Numbered from the stretch's first letter, positions 8,855-16,771 are shown. The stretch is 24,266 nt of DNA from Nanobdellota archaeon (GCA_022709585.1 JAKLIN010000008.1:1-24266), one strand, 5' to 3'. Notes: generated by a model not told the origin, from the sequence alone. Translations and numbers: made by a program.

Positions 8855-9241
8855 TTATGAAGTTAGCTTATTTTGAATTTCTTTTAGTTTTTCTTTATCC
8901 ATTGGTTTTGCTTTTTCCGGATTTAATTCCTTTGCTTTGTTTATTGGAACCAAGTGAATATGAGCATGAGAAACTCCAAAGCCTTCAACTCCAACACCTA
9001 CTCTTTTACAGCTTATTCTCTTCTTCAGGATTTTTGCAACATTCTTTGCAGCAAGCATTAATTCCGTGTATTCTTTGTCAGACAAGTCAAATAAATAATC
9101 TTCGTGTTTCTTTGGAACAACAAGAGTGTGTCCAGGATTCACGGGGTTTACATCTAAAAAAGCTAGATGCTTTTCATCTTCCCAGATTTTAAAGCAGGGA
9201 ATTTCTTGTTTCAATATTTTGCAAAATATGCAGTTCTCCAT
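8855..9241 (-). CDS. HIT family nucleotide hydrolase/transferase
   Basis: 128 aa histidine-triad protein. Seen: zinc-type CxxC (C4, C7), the FLDVNPVNPGHTLVVPKKH block (about 28-46) and the catalytic HAHIH triad (H92, H94, H96) followed by LVP. Members hydrolyse nucleoside phosphoramidates, aminoacyl-adenylates or dinucleoside polyphosphates. It sits between pheS and pheT, 1 nt after the pheS stop and 3 nt before the pheT start. A role in clearing aminoacyl-AMP or Ap4A made by the synthetase is a reasonable inference from context, not something the sequence shows. Length is typical of the family. Confidence 0.92.
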   Translation of the reverse strand: MENCIFCKILKQEIPCFKIWEDEKHLAFLDVNPVNPGHTLVVPKKHEDYLFDLSDKEYTELMLAAKNVAKILKKRISCKRVGVGVEGFGVSHAHIHLVPINKAKELNPEKAKPMDKEKLKEIQNKLTS

Positions 9242-9242
9242 T

Positions 9243-10772
9243 TTAACTTTTCATCCAGAACTTTGTTTTTCTTAGCTGTTCTAAGTCATTTTTGTAAAGT
9301 TCACGAAGATCTTTAATTTGATAATAATCCATGATAATTCTGTCAAATCCTTGCCCCCAAGCAAGTATTGGAATATTTTTTCCTAAAAGAGGAACAGCGA
9401 TTTCAGGGCGGAATATTCCTGCTCCTCCGAGTTCAAACCAGATTTTTCTTTCAGGATGCCATGCACGTATCTGGACACTTGGTTCAGTGTAAGGATAATA
9501 TGTTGGCAAGAATCTTATTTTTTCAAATCCCATTCTTTTGTAGAACTCTCTTAAATATCCTAAGAGATGCCTTAGGTTAACATTTTCATCAACAACAATT
9601 CCTTCACTTTGATAGAATTCAAATCCATGTTTCCAATCAACTGTTTCATTTCTAAAATTTTTATCTAATGAAAAGAATTTTCCTTTTCTTTGCTGGATTG
9701 GTAATTTAGAAAGTTCATACAATTTCTTAGCAGAAATGCAAGTTGTATGAGTTCTTAGAACTGTTTTTTTTGCTTCTTCAGAATCCCACTGATATCTCCA
9801 GCCCTTGCTTCCTGAAATTCCTTGCTCATGCGCCATTTTAACAGAATCAACTAACTTTTTATCTGGCAATTCTGATTTTTTTGAAATAAAGAAAGTGTCT
9901 TGCATTTCTCTTACTGGATGATCCTGAGCAGTGAACAAAGAATCAAAAACCCAGAAACTTGAATTTATTATATCCCCCCTCATTTCTTGGAATCCCATCT
10001 CAACCCAGATTTTTTTTGCATAATCTATTGCTTGATTGACAAAATGCCTTTTTCCCCCACTTATTTCTGGAAGAGGCGCTTGAATGTTGTATTTCCTGAA
10101 TTTTTTCCCTTTCCAAAGTTTTTCATTTTGAATCATCTCAGGAGTGACTTGCTCAATAAGAGATTCGTGATCTATCTTTAAATTTAAAATCTTTTTTCCT
10201 AAATCTTTTATTTTAATCTTGACTTCAGTTTCTTCTTTTATTTTTACAATGTCTTTTCTTCTTTGCAAATCTCGGAAAACATTGATTTGCTCTTTAGGAA
10301 TCGAATCCAAATTTATTGGAAGAGAATCTAAAAAGAGCTCTTCATCGGTTTTTTTAGAAGCACCGAAACCCCCGGAATTGCTCAAAACAAGATTCTGGTT
10401 TTTAATGTCGACTATATTTTTTCTTTTTAAAGTTCCAATTGAAATTTTAAATTCTTCATCAGAAAGTTTAGACTGCTTTTGAGCCTCCTGAAAATTTATT
10501 ATTCTTTTTTCATTTATTAAATTCAGCAACCTTCTTTCAGGCAATCCATTTTTCTGATGCAGAATCCCATTTGTTCCCAAATCAACTATTTTTGTTTTCT
10601 CATAAACTAAATCTATAAGCCCTTTGTCTTTCAGGTACTCCAATGCCCTTAAAACAGAAGTTTTGTCTAAATTTGATTTTTTGCAAATATTCACAATATC
10701 TTTTTCTTCTAAGTGAGGAAGAATCTTAAGTTCATTTGAACTCAAAGAGTCTACAATATCTTTTGTGTCCAT
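9243..10772 (-). CDS. pheS: Phenylalanyl-tRNA synthetase alpha subunit
   Basis: 509 aa class II synthetase subunit with the archaeal/eukaryotic-type extended N-terminus. Seen: winged-helix-like tRNA-binding modules in about residues 1-150, then the catalytic core. Motif 1 surrounds HPVREMQDTFF (285-295), motif 2 is FRNETVDWKH (373-382) followed by EFYQSEG (385-391), and motif 3 is WGQGFDRI (472-479). It activates phenylalanine and transfers it to tRNA-Phe with the beta subunit. It is the head of the tight pheS-HIT-pheT run. A 62-bp gap separates it from the RNase P p30-like gene upstream, and that gap holds two TATA-like sequences, so it may have its own promoter as well as read-through. Confidence 0.95.
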   Translation of the reverse strand: MDTKDIVDSLSSNELKILPHLEEKDIVNICKKSNLDKTSVLRALEYLKDKGLIDLVYEKTKIVDLGTNGILHQKNGLPERRLLNLINEKRIINFQEAQKQSKLSDEEFKISIGTLKRKNIVDIKNQNLVLSNSGGFGASKKTDEELFLDSLPINLDSIPKEQINVFRDLQRRKDIVKIKEETEVKIKIKDLGKKILNLKIDHESLIEQVTPEMIQNEKLWKGKKFRKYNIQAPLPEISGGKRHFVNQAIDYAKKIWVEMGFQEMRGDIINSSFWVFDSLFTAQDHPVREMQDTFFISKKSELPDKKLVDSVKMAHEQGISGSKGWRYQWDSEEAKKTVLRTHTTCISAKKLYELSKLPIQQRKGKFFSLDKNFRNETVDWKHGFEFYQSEGIVVDENVNLRHLLGYLREFYKRMGFEKIRFLPTYYPYTEPSVQIRAWHPERKIWFELGGAGIFRPEIAVPLLGKNIPILAWGQGFDRIIMDYYQIKDLRELYKNDLEQLRKTKFWMKS

Positions 10773-10785
10773 TTTAAATAAAATC

Positions 10786-10801
10786 TAGTTAAATATAACT
10801 A
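10786..10801 (-). promoter_or_regulatory. pheS promoter: TATA inside a small palindrome
   Basis: TAGTT-AAATAT-AACTA is a 5-bp inverted repeat around a TATA-like core (minus strand TTATATTTAA, first base 10798). A second candidate, TTTATAAAAA on the minus strand, lies at 10811-10820. Either could drive pheS-HIT-pheT. The palindrome may be chance. Confidence 0.35.
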
Positions 10802-10834
10802 AAAATCTTGTTTTTATAAATCTTTTATTATATT

Positions 10835-11290
10835 TTATAACGAAGAAGTCATCCAAGTAGGCATTCCTAAAATTAATCCAAGCGAACGCAAATCATAATC
10901 ATTTCTATGATGTTCTTCTTCTAAAAAAAGGACTTTCATCTTAACTTTATTTTTAGAGCAAAGCTTTATGTTTTGTTTTATTCTTCCTAAAATTTCTGCT
11001 CTTTCTTTTCCCGAACTTTCAATTATTTCATCTAGAAATATTCCCACTTCAACATCATTTTTTTTAGCAAGTTTCACCATCACAGAGTCCAGTCCCGAGT
11101 CTCTCTGTTTCATTTTATCTTTTCTGTTTTTTTGCTTGATTAACAAAACACTAATCTTTTCTTTTTCCAAGACTTTTCGCGCAATAGCATCATCAGGGCT
11201 TGAAAAAACAATCCTTTCTTTTTGAAATTGTTTTATTTTTTTCCTGGCTGCATCAAAATTAGTTTCTTCAATGAAAATTGTTTGATTCAT
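10835..11290 (-). CDS. rnp3: RNase P protein subunit p30-like (Rpp30/Rnp3), short form
   Basis: 151 aa. The central region matches Rpp30 closely: KQRDSGLDSVMVKLAKKNDV (61-80), VGIFLDEIIESSGKERAEILGRIKQNIKLC (about 82-111), then a strand (KMKVLFLEE) and the C-terminal NDYDLRSLGLILGM (130-143). In other archaea this TIM-barrel-like protein binds the catalytic RNA of RNase P with the Pop5 subunit and helps remove tRNA 5' leaders. Typical archaeal members are over 200 aa, so this one is shortened after the last conserved motif. It starts 1 nt after the upstream membrane-protein stop and lies above pheS, giving a tRNA-maturation and charging neighbourhood. Confidence 0.82.
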   Translation of the reverse strand: MNQTIFIEETNFDAARKKIKQFQKERIVFSSPDDAIARKVLEKEKISVLLIKQKNRKDKMKQRDSGLDSVMVKLAKKNDVEVGIFLDEIIESSGKERAEILGRIKQNIKLCSKNKVKMKVLFLEEEHHRNDYDLRSLGLILGMPTWMTSSL

Positions 11291-11291
11291 T

Positions 11292-12134
11292 TTATTCTTC
11301 TTCCTGCTCTTTTATCCTGTTTTTTCCTTTTTTAATCTTCTTTTTTTGCTTTTTTGGCTTTAATTTGATGTTATCCAACCAGCTGAATATTTTAAAGCCG
11401 AATCCAAATAAGCCAAGAATAACTGCGAGAGCAATTAAAATAATTCCCGCGATTGCAAGGGCTTTTATTACATATTCTGATTTGTTGAAGAATATATTGA
11501 ATATCTCACTGCCGATTAATTTTATTGAACTTGAAGAAATCTTTTTTATTCCCAATAGAACTAAAGAGGTTAAAAGAGAAAGAATTCCGACTAAAACAAA
11601 GAAATTTCTTTTTTTGGAAACAAGCAAAAACAAAACTCCCATAAGAATCAAACTCCCGCTTAAAGCGTATTTGAATTTTTGATACCAATACTCTCTAGCT
11701 TGTTGAGATATAAAAAAATAAGGAACTTGATATTTTTTAGCGCAATTCCAGTAGTTGCATTCATATTCTTTGTAGTAAACCTCATGAATTAATTCTTCTG
11801 ACTCTTCTTTAAATGAAACATTGCTCAAGCTTGGAGACTTCATTTTTTCTTCGAGAGACTGTTTCAGGCTTTCTGTGAAAGGTATTTCTTTTCCCCATTT
11901 AGAGCTTAATATCGCATCCAAAACTCTATCTGTCGCAGAGATATTTTTGTTTATCTCTCCTTGTTTTGTAATTATATTTTCTCTTAAAAAAGTTTCAACA
12001 TAAGGTCCTGCGTTTTTTTGCACTTCATTGTATTCCAAAGATGAATAAATTATGAAAGATACAGAACCTAAAATAAAAGACAAAAATAGCAAAAAACTCA
12101 ATATTAGTGTAAGAGCTTTTGAGATTAATCCCAT
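11292..12134 (-). CDS. Four-helix membrane protein of unknown function
   Basis: 280 aa, family not recognised. Seen: an N-terminal membrane helix (about 7-29), an exported hydrophilic segment of about 125 residues with two Cys (C126, C131), three more helices (about 157-173, 177-195, 223-247), and a strongly basic then acidic cytoplasmic tail (about 255-280). Four helices and the positive tail imply both ends are cytoplasmic. It heads a run with the RNase P p30-like gene, whose ATG follows its stop by 1 nt, so the two are translationally close. That may reflect genome compaction more than shared function. A TTTATAAA box exactly 29 nt upstream fixes the start as a leaderless ATG. Confidence 0.8.
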   Translation of the reverse strand: MGLISKALTLILSFLLFLSFILGSVSFIIYSSLEYNEVQKNAGPYVETFLRENIITKQGEINKNISATDRVLDAILSSKWGKEIPFTESLKQSLEEKMKSPSLSNVSFKEESEELIHEVYYKEYECNYWNCAKKYQVPYFFISQQAREYWYQKFKYALSGSLILMGVLFLLVSKKRNFFVLVGILSLLTSLVLLGIKKISSSSIKLIGSEIFNIFFNKSEYVIKALAIAGIILIALAVILGLFGFGFKIFSWLDNIKLKPKKQKKKIKKGKNRIKEQEEE

Positions 12135-12155
12135 ATTTCATTAAGACTGAAGCAA

Positions 12156-12163
12156 TTTATAAA
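12156..12163 (-). promoter_or_regulatory. TATA box of the membrane protein / rnp3 run
   Basis: TTTATAAA, first minus-strand base 29 nt before the ATG at 12134. It lies in the 54-bp gap after the htpX stop. Confidence 0.6.
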
Positions 12164-12188
12164 ACTATTATTTTAAATTGATTCAATT

Positions 12189-13106
12189 TTACATTCTTTG
12201 CAAAACTTTTATTCTTTCGGCAATTGGTGGGTGTGTGCTTGTTAAATTTCTGAGCGGGCTCGCAAAGAAAAGAGGGGCAATTGCTTTGTTAACTTTTTTG
12301 GTTGGAGCATCATCTTGTTGAATTTTTTCCAAGGCTTGAATCAACCCATTAGGATATCTTGTGAACTTCACTGCAGAAGCATCAGCAGAATATTCTCTTT
12401 TTCTGGAAATTGCGAACTGAACTAATTGAACAATAATTGGCGCGATTATTGCAAGAATAATTCCGATTAAAATGAATATCCCCTTTCCATTGTCGCTTCT
12501 ATCATTTGAATTTCCGGAACTTCCTGTGCTGCCTCTGTACCATAAGCTTCGCAAAAACATTTCAGAGATAATAGAAATCATTCCCACCATCACTGCAACC
12601 AAAGTCATATATCTGATGTCATAACTTTCAATATGTGCGAGTTCATGAGCTAAAACACCTTCTAATTCTTTTTTATCCAGTTTTTCAAGTGCACCTTCTG
12701 TAACGCAAATAACAGAATGTTTCGGGTCTCTCCCAGAAGCGAATGCATTTATTTGAGAAGAATTCATTACATAAAGAGAAGGCATTGGAACTCCGCTGGC
12801 TAAAGTAAGCGATTCCACTAAATCGTAATACTGCTTGTGAAACGTTTTGTCTGCTTTTTTAGCGTTAACTGTTGCAAGAGCAATCTTGTCTGAGTTGTAA
12901 TAACTTACTAAAAGATAACCTAAAGAAAAAATTATTGAGAATATCATTATGATAAAGAAAAAGCCTGGTTCAAAAGCAAAAGAAATTGCATAACCCAATG
13001 CAATTAAAGTAGCAAAAACAAAAAACATCAAAATATAAGATTTAATCTTGTTTCTTGCAATTTGATCTCTGAAATCAATTCTTGAATTTTCTAAACCCTT
13101 TTTCAT
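12189..13106 (-). CDS. htpX: HtpX-like membrane zinc metalloprotease (M48 family)
   Basis: 305 aa. Seen: two N-terminal membrane helices (about 22-44 and 48-69), the zinc-binding HELAH (154-158), two further hydrophobic segments (about 165-183 and 209-232), and the third ligand region REYSADA (Glu238). The protease domain ends with a THPP motif (291-294) typical of HtpX. HtpX proteases degrade misfolded membrane proteins, with the active site on the cytoplasmic face. Length is normal. A TTTAATAA-type sequence about 30 nt upstream supports the start. It diverges from the PEBP-family gene. Confidence 0.93.
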   Translation of the reverse strand: MKKGLENSRIDFRDQIARNKIKSYILMFFVFATLIALGYAISFAFEPGFFFIIMIFSIIFSLGYLLVSYYNSDKIALATVNAKKADKTFHKQYYDLVESLTLASGVPMPSLYVMNSSQINAFASGRDPKHSVICVTEGALEKLDKKELEGVLAHELAHIESYDIRYMTLVAVMVGMISIISEMFLRSLWYRGSTGSSGNSNDRSDNGKGIFILIGIILAIIAPIIVQLVQFAISRKREYSADASAVKFTRYPNGLIQALEKIQQDDAPTKKVNKAIAPLFFASPLRNLTSTHPPIAERIKVLQRM

Positions 13107-13128
13107 AAAAGTTTTATTAGAAGACTGT

Positions 13129-13136
13129 TTATTAAA
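13129..13136 (-). promoter_or_regulatory. TATA-like box of htpX
   Basis: Minus-strand TTTAATAA, first base 30 nt before the htpX ATG. It is a weaker match than most in the window. Confidence 0.4.
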
Positions 13137-13219
13137 TTTACTGTCGACACCGAAACTTTTAATAATCTCTTTTTGTTTTATTTCCAGAGGTGCATAAGCA
13201 GTTAAGCTGTTATAATTTT

Positions 13220-13702
13220 ATGAAAATCAAAAGTGTTTTCAAGAATAATGGAATGATTCCTGAAAAATACACTTGCGATGGGGCAAATATCAACCCTCCA
13301 TTAGAATTTTCCGAGCTTCCAGAAGAAACAAAGAGCATCGCTCTTTTTGTTGAAGGGGCTGATAACCCTATGAAAATTATGATTCATTGGATTGTTTGGA
13401 ATATTCCTCCAGAAAGAATCCAAGTTTTTGAAAAACTTTCTCCAATGATCTCTGTTCAAGGGATTAATGACTTTGGGCAGAACTCTTATAACGGGCCTTG
13501 CGTGGTGTCTGGAAAGCACCCCTACACGTTCAAGGTTTTTGCACTTAATACGCTTTTGAATCTTCCAGCAAGTTCAAGGAAATCTGATGTTGAAAGAGCA
13601 ATGCAAGGGCATATTTTAGATAAAGCTGAACTGGTAGGTTATTATTCCCGGCAAAAAGAAAAGCCCAAAGGCTTTTTTGGCAGAATGTTTTCTAAGAAAT
13701 GA
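13220..13702 (+). CDS. PEBP family protein (YbhB/YbcL-type)
   Basis: 160 aa from the ATG at 13220. Seen: the family opening MKIKSVFKNNGMIPEKYTCDG, NINPPLEF (24-31), IHWIVWNIPP (55-64) and GPCVVSGKHPYTFKVFAL (92-109), which together form the anion/phospholipid-head-group pocket of phosphatidylethanolamine-binding proteins. Archaeal and bacterial members have no settled function; kinase or protease inhibition is suggested by animal relatives. A basic tail (about 146-160) is extra. An upstream in-frame GTG at 13190 would add 10 residues and lies close to the transcription start predicted from a TTTTAATAAT sequence (13157-13166). Family alignment favours 13220; the promoter spacing favours 13190. 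Confidence 0.88.
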   Translation: MKIKSVFKNNGMIPEKYTCDGANINPPLEFSELPEETKSIALFVEGADNPMKIMIHWIVWNIPPERIQVFEKLSPMISVQGINDFGQNSYNGPCVVSGKHPYTFKVFALNTLLNLPASSRKSDVERAMQGHILDKAELVGYYSRQKEKPKGFFGRMFSKK

Positions 13703-13774
13703 ATGTATCATGGGAGATATCTTTTTTGAATATTTTTAAAGAGTTATATCTTTTAAGTGGTTACACCAGAAAAG

Positions 13775-13782
13775 TTTAAATA
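13775..13782 (+). promoter_or_regulatory. TATA-like box of the 103-aa gene
   Basis: TTTAAATA. The predicted start is near 13804, giving a leader of about 49 nt. AAGGGGG (13834-13840) lies 12 nt before the ATG and could serve as a ribosome-binding site. TTATATAAAA also lies right before the ATG but is too close to be its promoter. Confidence 0.35.
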
Positions 13783-13852
13783 CACTCTAATTTTGTTTTG
13801 AAATATAACCTTAAAATACGCGAAATGTGTTGAAAGGGGGTTATATAAAAAA

Positions 13853-14164
13853 ATGAACGAAGAAAAAGAATTAGACATTTTCTGTAAAGTTGCAAAAAGT
13901 ATAGACGATGTTTTGGGATTCTCTTCTGGCACTGTTGGTGCTAAACTTCTTATAAGTGCAGCCAACTCCACCAAAAGACCAGAAGGTTTTTGTGGATTGT
14001 TTACCCTAAAAGAGTTAAATAATAAAGAGCCAGAAGTTATAAGAAAACTTCTTAGTTATCCTTTAGAACTCTGTAATGAAGAAGCATACATTGATAACAG
14101 CAAAACCGAAATCTACACTAATGGGATTATATCTTTAACTTACAGAGCTAGGAAAAGAGAATAA
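13853..14164 (+). CDS. Small protein of unknown function
   Basis: 103 aa, not recognised. There is no signal peptide or membrane helix. The first half (about 1-50) looks mainly helical, with a Gly/Ser/Thr-rich turn (about 24-30). The second half has a helix (about 56-73) and likely strands (about 83-100), and the C-terminus is basic. Codon choice is AT-rich like its neighbours. It is flanked by 150 bp upstream and about 100 bp of T-rich DNA downstream, so it is probably monocistronic. Support as a real gene rests on length, no overlap with another gene, and plausible upstream signals. It is an orphan as far as I can tell. Confidence 0.6.
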   Translation: MNEEKELDIFCKVAKSIDDVLGFSSGTVGAKLLISAANSTKRPEGFCGLFTLKELNNKEPEVIRKLLSYPLELCNEEAYIDNSKTEIYTNGIISLTYRARKRE

Positions 14165-14176
14165 ACTCTTGAAACA

Positions 14177-14229
14177 TTTTATCTTATTTTTTAACATTTT
14201 TAATTAAAATTCTTTACTTTTTTCTTTTA
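14177..14229 (+). terminator. T-rich probable terminator
   Basis: Several runs of 4-6 T follow the 103-aa gene (TTTT, ATTTTTT, ATTTTT, ACTTTTTTC), without a clear hairpin. This matches the U-tract type of archaeal termination. It lies before the promoter of the eL41-like gene. Confidence 0.35.
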
Positions 14230-14235
14230 GGAAAC

Positions 14236-14243
14236 TTTATAAA
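14236..14243 (+). promoter_or_regulatory. TATA box of the eL41-like gene
   Basis: TTTATAAA, 30 nt before the ATG at 14266. It predicts a leaderless mRNA starting at that ATG rather than at the internal ATG at 14305. Confidence 0.6.
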
Positions 14244-14265
14244 TCATTTAGAATAAAGTTTTAAC

Positions 14266-14382
14266 ATGAAACGATCAAGCAGAAGATGGAAAAAGAAAAG
14301 GCAAATGCGTTGGAAGTGGCAACGTAAAAGGCTGAAGAAAGAAAAGCATAAGAGAAAGCTGCGAAGAGAAAGAAGTAAATAA
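14266..14382 (+). CDS. rpl41e: Ribosomal protein eL41-like, very small and basic
   Basis: 38 aa and more than half Arg/Lys. The last 25 residues, from an internal Met at codon 14 (14305), read MRWKWQRKRLKK then EKHKRKLRRERSK. That has the length and pattern of eukaryotic and archaeal L41 (M-R-x-K-W, basic helix, R-x-R-S-K end), a single helix bridging the ribosomal subunits. The promoter sits 30 nt before the first ATG, so a leaderless transcript would encode the 38-residue form with a 13-residue basic extension. If the internal ATG is used, the product is the canonical 25 aa. It is too short for ordinary gene finding. It stands between the 103-aa gene and rfcS. Identity rests on pattern alone, since such short basic proteins align weakly. 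Confidence 0.72.
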   Translation: MKRSSRRWKKKRQMRWKWQRKRLKKEKHKRKLRRERSK

Positions 14383-14477
14383 GCCTGCAATTAGTTCTGA
14401 ATTTATCCTATTTATTACCTTATTTTACACTTGGTCTATTTGGATTTATTTTATATCCTTTCTGGATTATAACAATA

Positions 14478-14485
14478 TTTATAAG
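14478..14485 (+). promoter_or_regulatory. TATA box of the RFC genes
   Basis: TTTATAAG, 30 nt before the rfcS ATG at 14508. It probably also drives rfcL, whose own upstream 41 bp has no comparable box. Confidence 0.55.
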
Positions 14486-14507
14486 TTGGGGGTTGAAATA
14501 ACTATTA

Positions 14508-15476
14508 ATGGCATCAGAAATTTGGACAGAAAAGTATCGTCCTGTTAAGTTTAAGGATGTTGTTGGACAGGATGATGTTGTAAAAAGAGTTGAAGCATTA
14601 ACTAACTCATTGAATATTCCTCACTTGTTATTCGCAGGACCAGCTGGAACAGGTAAATCCACACTGGCTTTAGTTGTTGTAAGAGAGCTTTTTGGAGACA
14701 ACTGGAAAGATAATTATTTGGAATTAAATGCCAGTGACGAAAGAGGTATTAATATTGTTAGAGAGAAAGTCAAGAATTTTGCTAGAACAAAATCCTTAGG
14801 AGAAGTGCCTTTCAAGGTTATTTTCTTGGATGAAGCAGATGCTCTTACCCCTGAAGCTCAGCAGGCTTTGAGAAGAACAATGGAAAATTATTCTTCAACT
14901 TGCAGATTCATCCTTTCTTGCAATTATTCTTCTAAAATCATTAGCCCGATTCAATCACGTTGCGCTGTATTCAGATTCAAGTTGCTAGAAAAAAAAGATA
15001 TTGAGAAAGTTATTCAAAGAATTTGTGAAACTGAGAAATTAACAATAACTCCAGAGGCATTGGAAATTCTTTATGAAGGAAGCGAAGGAGACTGTAGAAA
15101 ATGCATTAACTTGCTTCAATCAACAGCTTCAATTTCACCTTCTGTTACTCCTGACTTGGTTTCTACAATCATTTCAAATGCCAAGCCAAAAGACATTAAG
15201 GTTGTTTTAGATTATGCAATTGCAGGTGATTTTGCTAAAGCTAAAGAAAAATTATTAGATATTATGTTAAGAGAATCAATTTCCGGACAAGATGTGATTA
15301 AAGCAATGCAAAAAGAAATCTGGGAGCTTCCTGTTGAACCGGAATTAAGAGTAAGATTAATTGAAAAAACCGGTGAAAGCGAATTTAGAATAACAGAAGG
15401 TTCTGACCCATTCATACAACTTCAATCTCTTCTTGCAAGTTTTGTGCTTGCAGGAATCGGAAAACAGTCTCATTAG
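14508..15476 (+). CDS. rfcS: Replication factor C small subunit
   Basis: 322 aa AAA+ ATPase of the clamp loader that opens and loads the PCNA ring at primer ends. Seen: the RFC-specific opening WTEKYRP (6-12), Walker A GPAGTGKS (44-51), Walker B FLDEAD (106-111), sensor 1 SCNY (137-140), the SRC arginine-finger motif (150-152), and a C-terminal helical collar domain (about 225-322). Length is typical for archaea. It is followed after 41 bp by the large subunit and then FEN1, forming a lagging-strand replication block. Confidence 0.96.
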   Translation: MASEIWTEKYRPVKFKDVVGQDDVVKRVEALTNSLNIPHLLFAGPAGTGKSTLALVVVRELFGDNWKDNYLELNASDERGINIVREKVKNFARTKSLGEVPFKVIFLDEADALTPEAQQALRRTMENYSSTCRFILSCNYSSKIISPIQSRCAVFRFKLLEKKDIEKVIQRICETEKLTITPEALEILYEGSEGDCRKCINLLQSTASISPSVTPDLVSTIISNAKPKDIKVVLDYAIAGDFAKAKEKLLDIMLRESISGQDVIKAMQKEIWELPVEPELRVRLIEKTGESEFRITEGSDPFIQLQSLLASFVLAGIGKQSH

Positions 15477-15517
15477 ACTTGGAAGCTGTATTCAAATAAA
15501 ATCATTTTAAAAATAAT

Positions 15518-16717
15518 ATGCAGTGGGTTGAAAAATATAGACCAGAACATTTTCAAGATGTTAGGGGGCAAGAAGAGGCTATTTCCAAATTAGTAGTTTT
15601 TGTTCAGAAATTTGGAAGAAGCGCTAGTGCGAAAAAAGCAGCTATTCTTTACGGGCCTCCGGGTGTGGGTAAAACAACAATCGCGCAGGTTGTTGCAAAT
15701 GAAACCAAATCCGAAATTTTTGAGTTAAACGCTTCTGATTTAAGAAACCGGGATAATTTAAGAGAAATTCTAAAGCCTGCGTCGGAGCAAATGTCACTTT
15801 CCAAAGAAAGAAAAATTATTCTTATTGATGAAGTTGATGGAATTTCTGAAGCTGATTGGGGCGGACTCCCTGAGCTTATGGCTTTAATTGATTCCACGAA
15901 TTGGCCAATGATTTTAACTGCAAATGATGTGTGGGGAAAAAAGTTTGTTGCTTTAAGAAAAAAATCTGAGTTTATTCAACTTAAAGAAATTGATTATAAA
16001 ACAATAAAAGATGTTTTGATTAGCATTTTAAGAAAAGAAAATAAGTTCATTGATAATAATATTCTTACTGCAATCTCTGTCAAGGCAAAAGGGGATTTGC
16101 GTGCAGCAATAAATGATTTGCAAGTTGCCGCTTCAATGGAAAATCCTTCTGCAGTTTTAGACAATGAAAGAAATATAGAAACAGATGTTTTCAATGCTTT
16201 GAGAATGATTTTCAAGGGAGCTCCAAATTCAAATGTTACAAGCGTGTTTGATTCTGTGGATGTTCCTATTGATGAAATAATGCTTTGGATTGAAGAAAAT
16301 ATTCCTTTAGAATACCAAGGAGAAGAATTGTACAAAGCATATGAATCATTAAGCAAAGCTGATATTTTCAAGGGCAGAATTTACAAACAGCAATACTGGA
16401 GATTTTTGCTTTATCAAAATATTTTCCTTAGTTATGGAATTTCCGCAGCAAAACAAGAGGCTAAAACCGGATTTACAAATTACAAGAAACCTGAGAGAGT
16501 TTTGAAAATTTGGCTTAATAATCAGCGTGTTGCAAAAAAGAAGTCTATTGCAGAGAAATATGCCAAATTTATGCACATTGGAGAAAAGCGTGCTTTGCAT
16601 GAATTTCCCGTGATAAAGAATATCCTGAAAGACCCGAAAATCCGAAAAGAGCTTAAATTAGAACAAGAAGAAATCGAGTATTTGGACAGGGATATCTCAA
16701 TAAGTTCAGCTAATTAA
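15518..16717 (+). CDS. rfcL: Replication factor C large subunit
   Basis: 399 aa AAA+ partner of RfcS in the clamp loader. Seen: EKYRPEHFQDVRGQE (5-19), Walker A GPPGVGKT (46-53), Walker B LIDEVD (102-107), a sensor-1-like TAND (134-137), and a helical C-terminal half. As in other large subunits the SRC arginine finger of the small subunit is absent. It is shorter than many archaeal RfcL proteins, and the end (EEIEYLDRDISISSAN) has no PIP-box-like Q-x-x-hydrophobic-x-x-F-F, which many archaeal large subunits carry to bind PCNA. The ATG lies 41 bp after the rfcS stop with no strong TATA box, so co-transcription is likely. Confidence 0.94.
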   Translation: MQWVEKYRPEHFQDVRGQEEAISKLVVFVQKFGRSASAKKAAILYGPPGVGKTTIAQVVANETKSEIFELNASDLRNRDNLREILKPASEQMSLSKERKIILIDEVDGISEADWGGLPELMALIDSTNWPMILTANDVWGKKFVALRKKSEFIQLKEIDYKTIKDVLISILRKENKFIDNNILTAISVKAKGDLRAAINDLQVAASMENPSAVLDNERNIETDVFNALRMIFKGAPNSNVTSVFDSVDVPIDEIMLWIEENIPLEYQGEELYKAYESLSKADIFKGRIYKQQYWRFLLYQNIFLSYGISAAKQEAKTGFTNYKKPERVLKIWLNNQRVAKKKSIAEKYAKFMHIGEKRALHEFPVIKNILKDPKIRKELKLEQEEIEYLDRDISISSAN

Positions 16718-16771
16718 ACTAAATCTGAAAAATAAATAAAACAAAAGTTTATCCTCTATAAACCATAGTTT

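Noticed and set aside
8845..9192. Plus-strand open frame opposite the HIT gene
   Set aside because: It is antisense to a gene with an intact HIT motif and its low-complexity Leu/Ser/Gln-rich protein has no recognisable domain.
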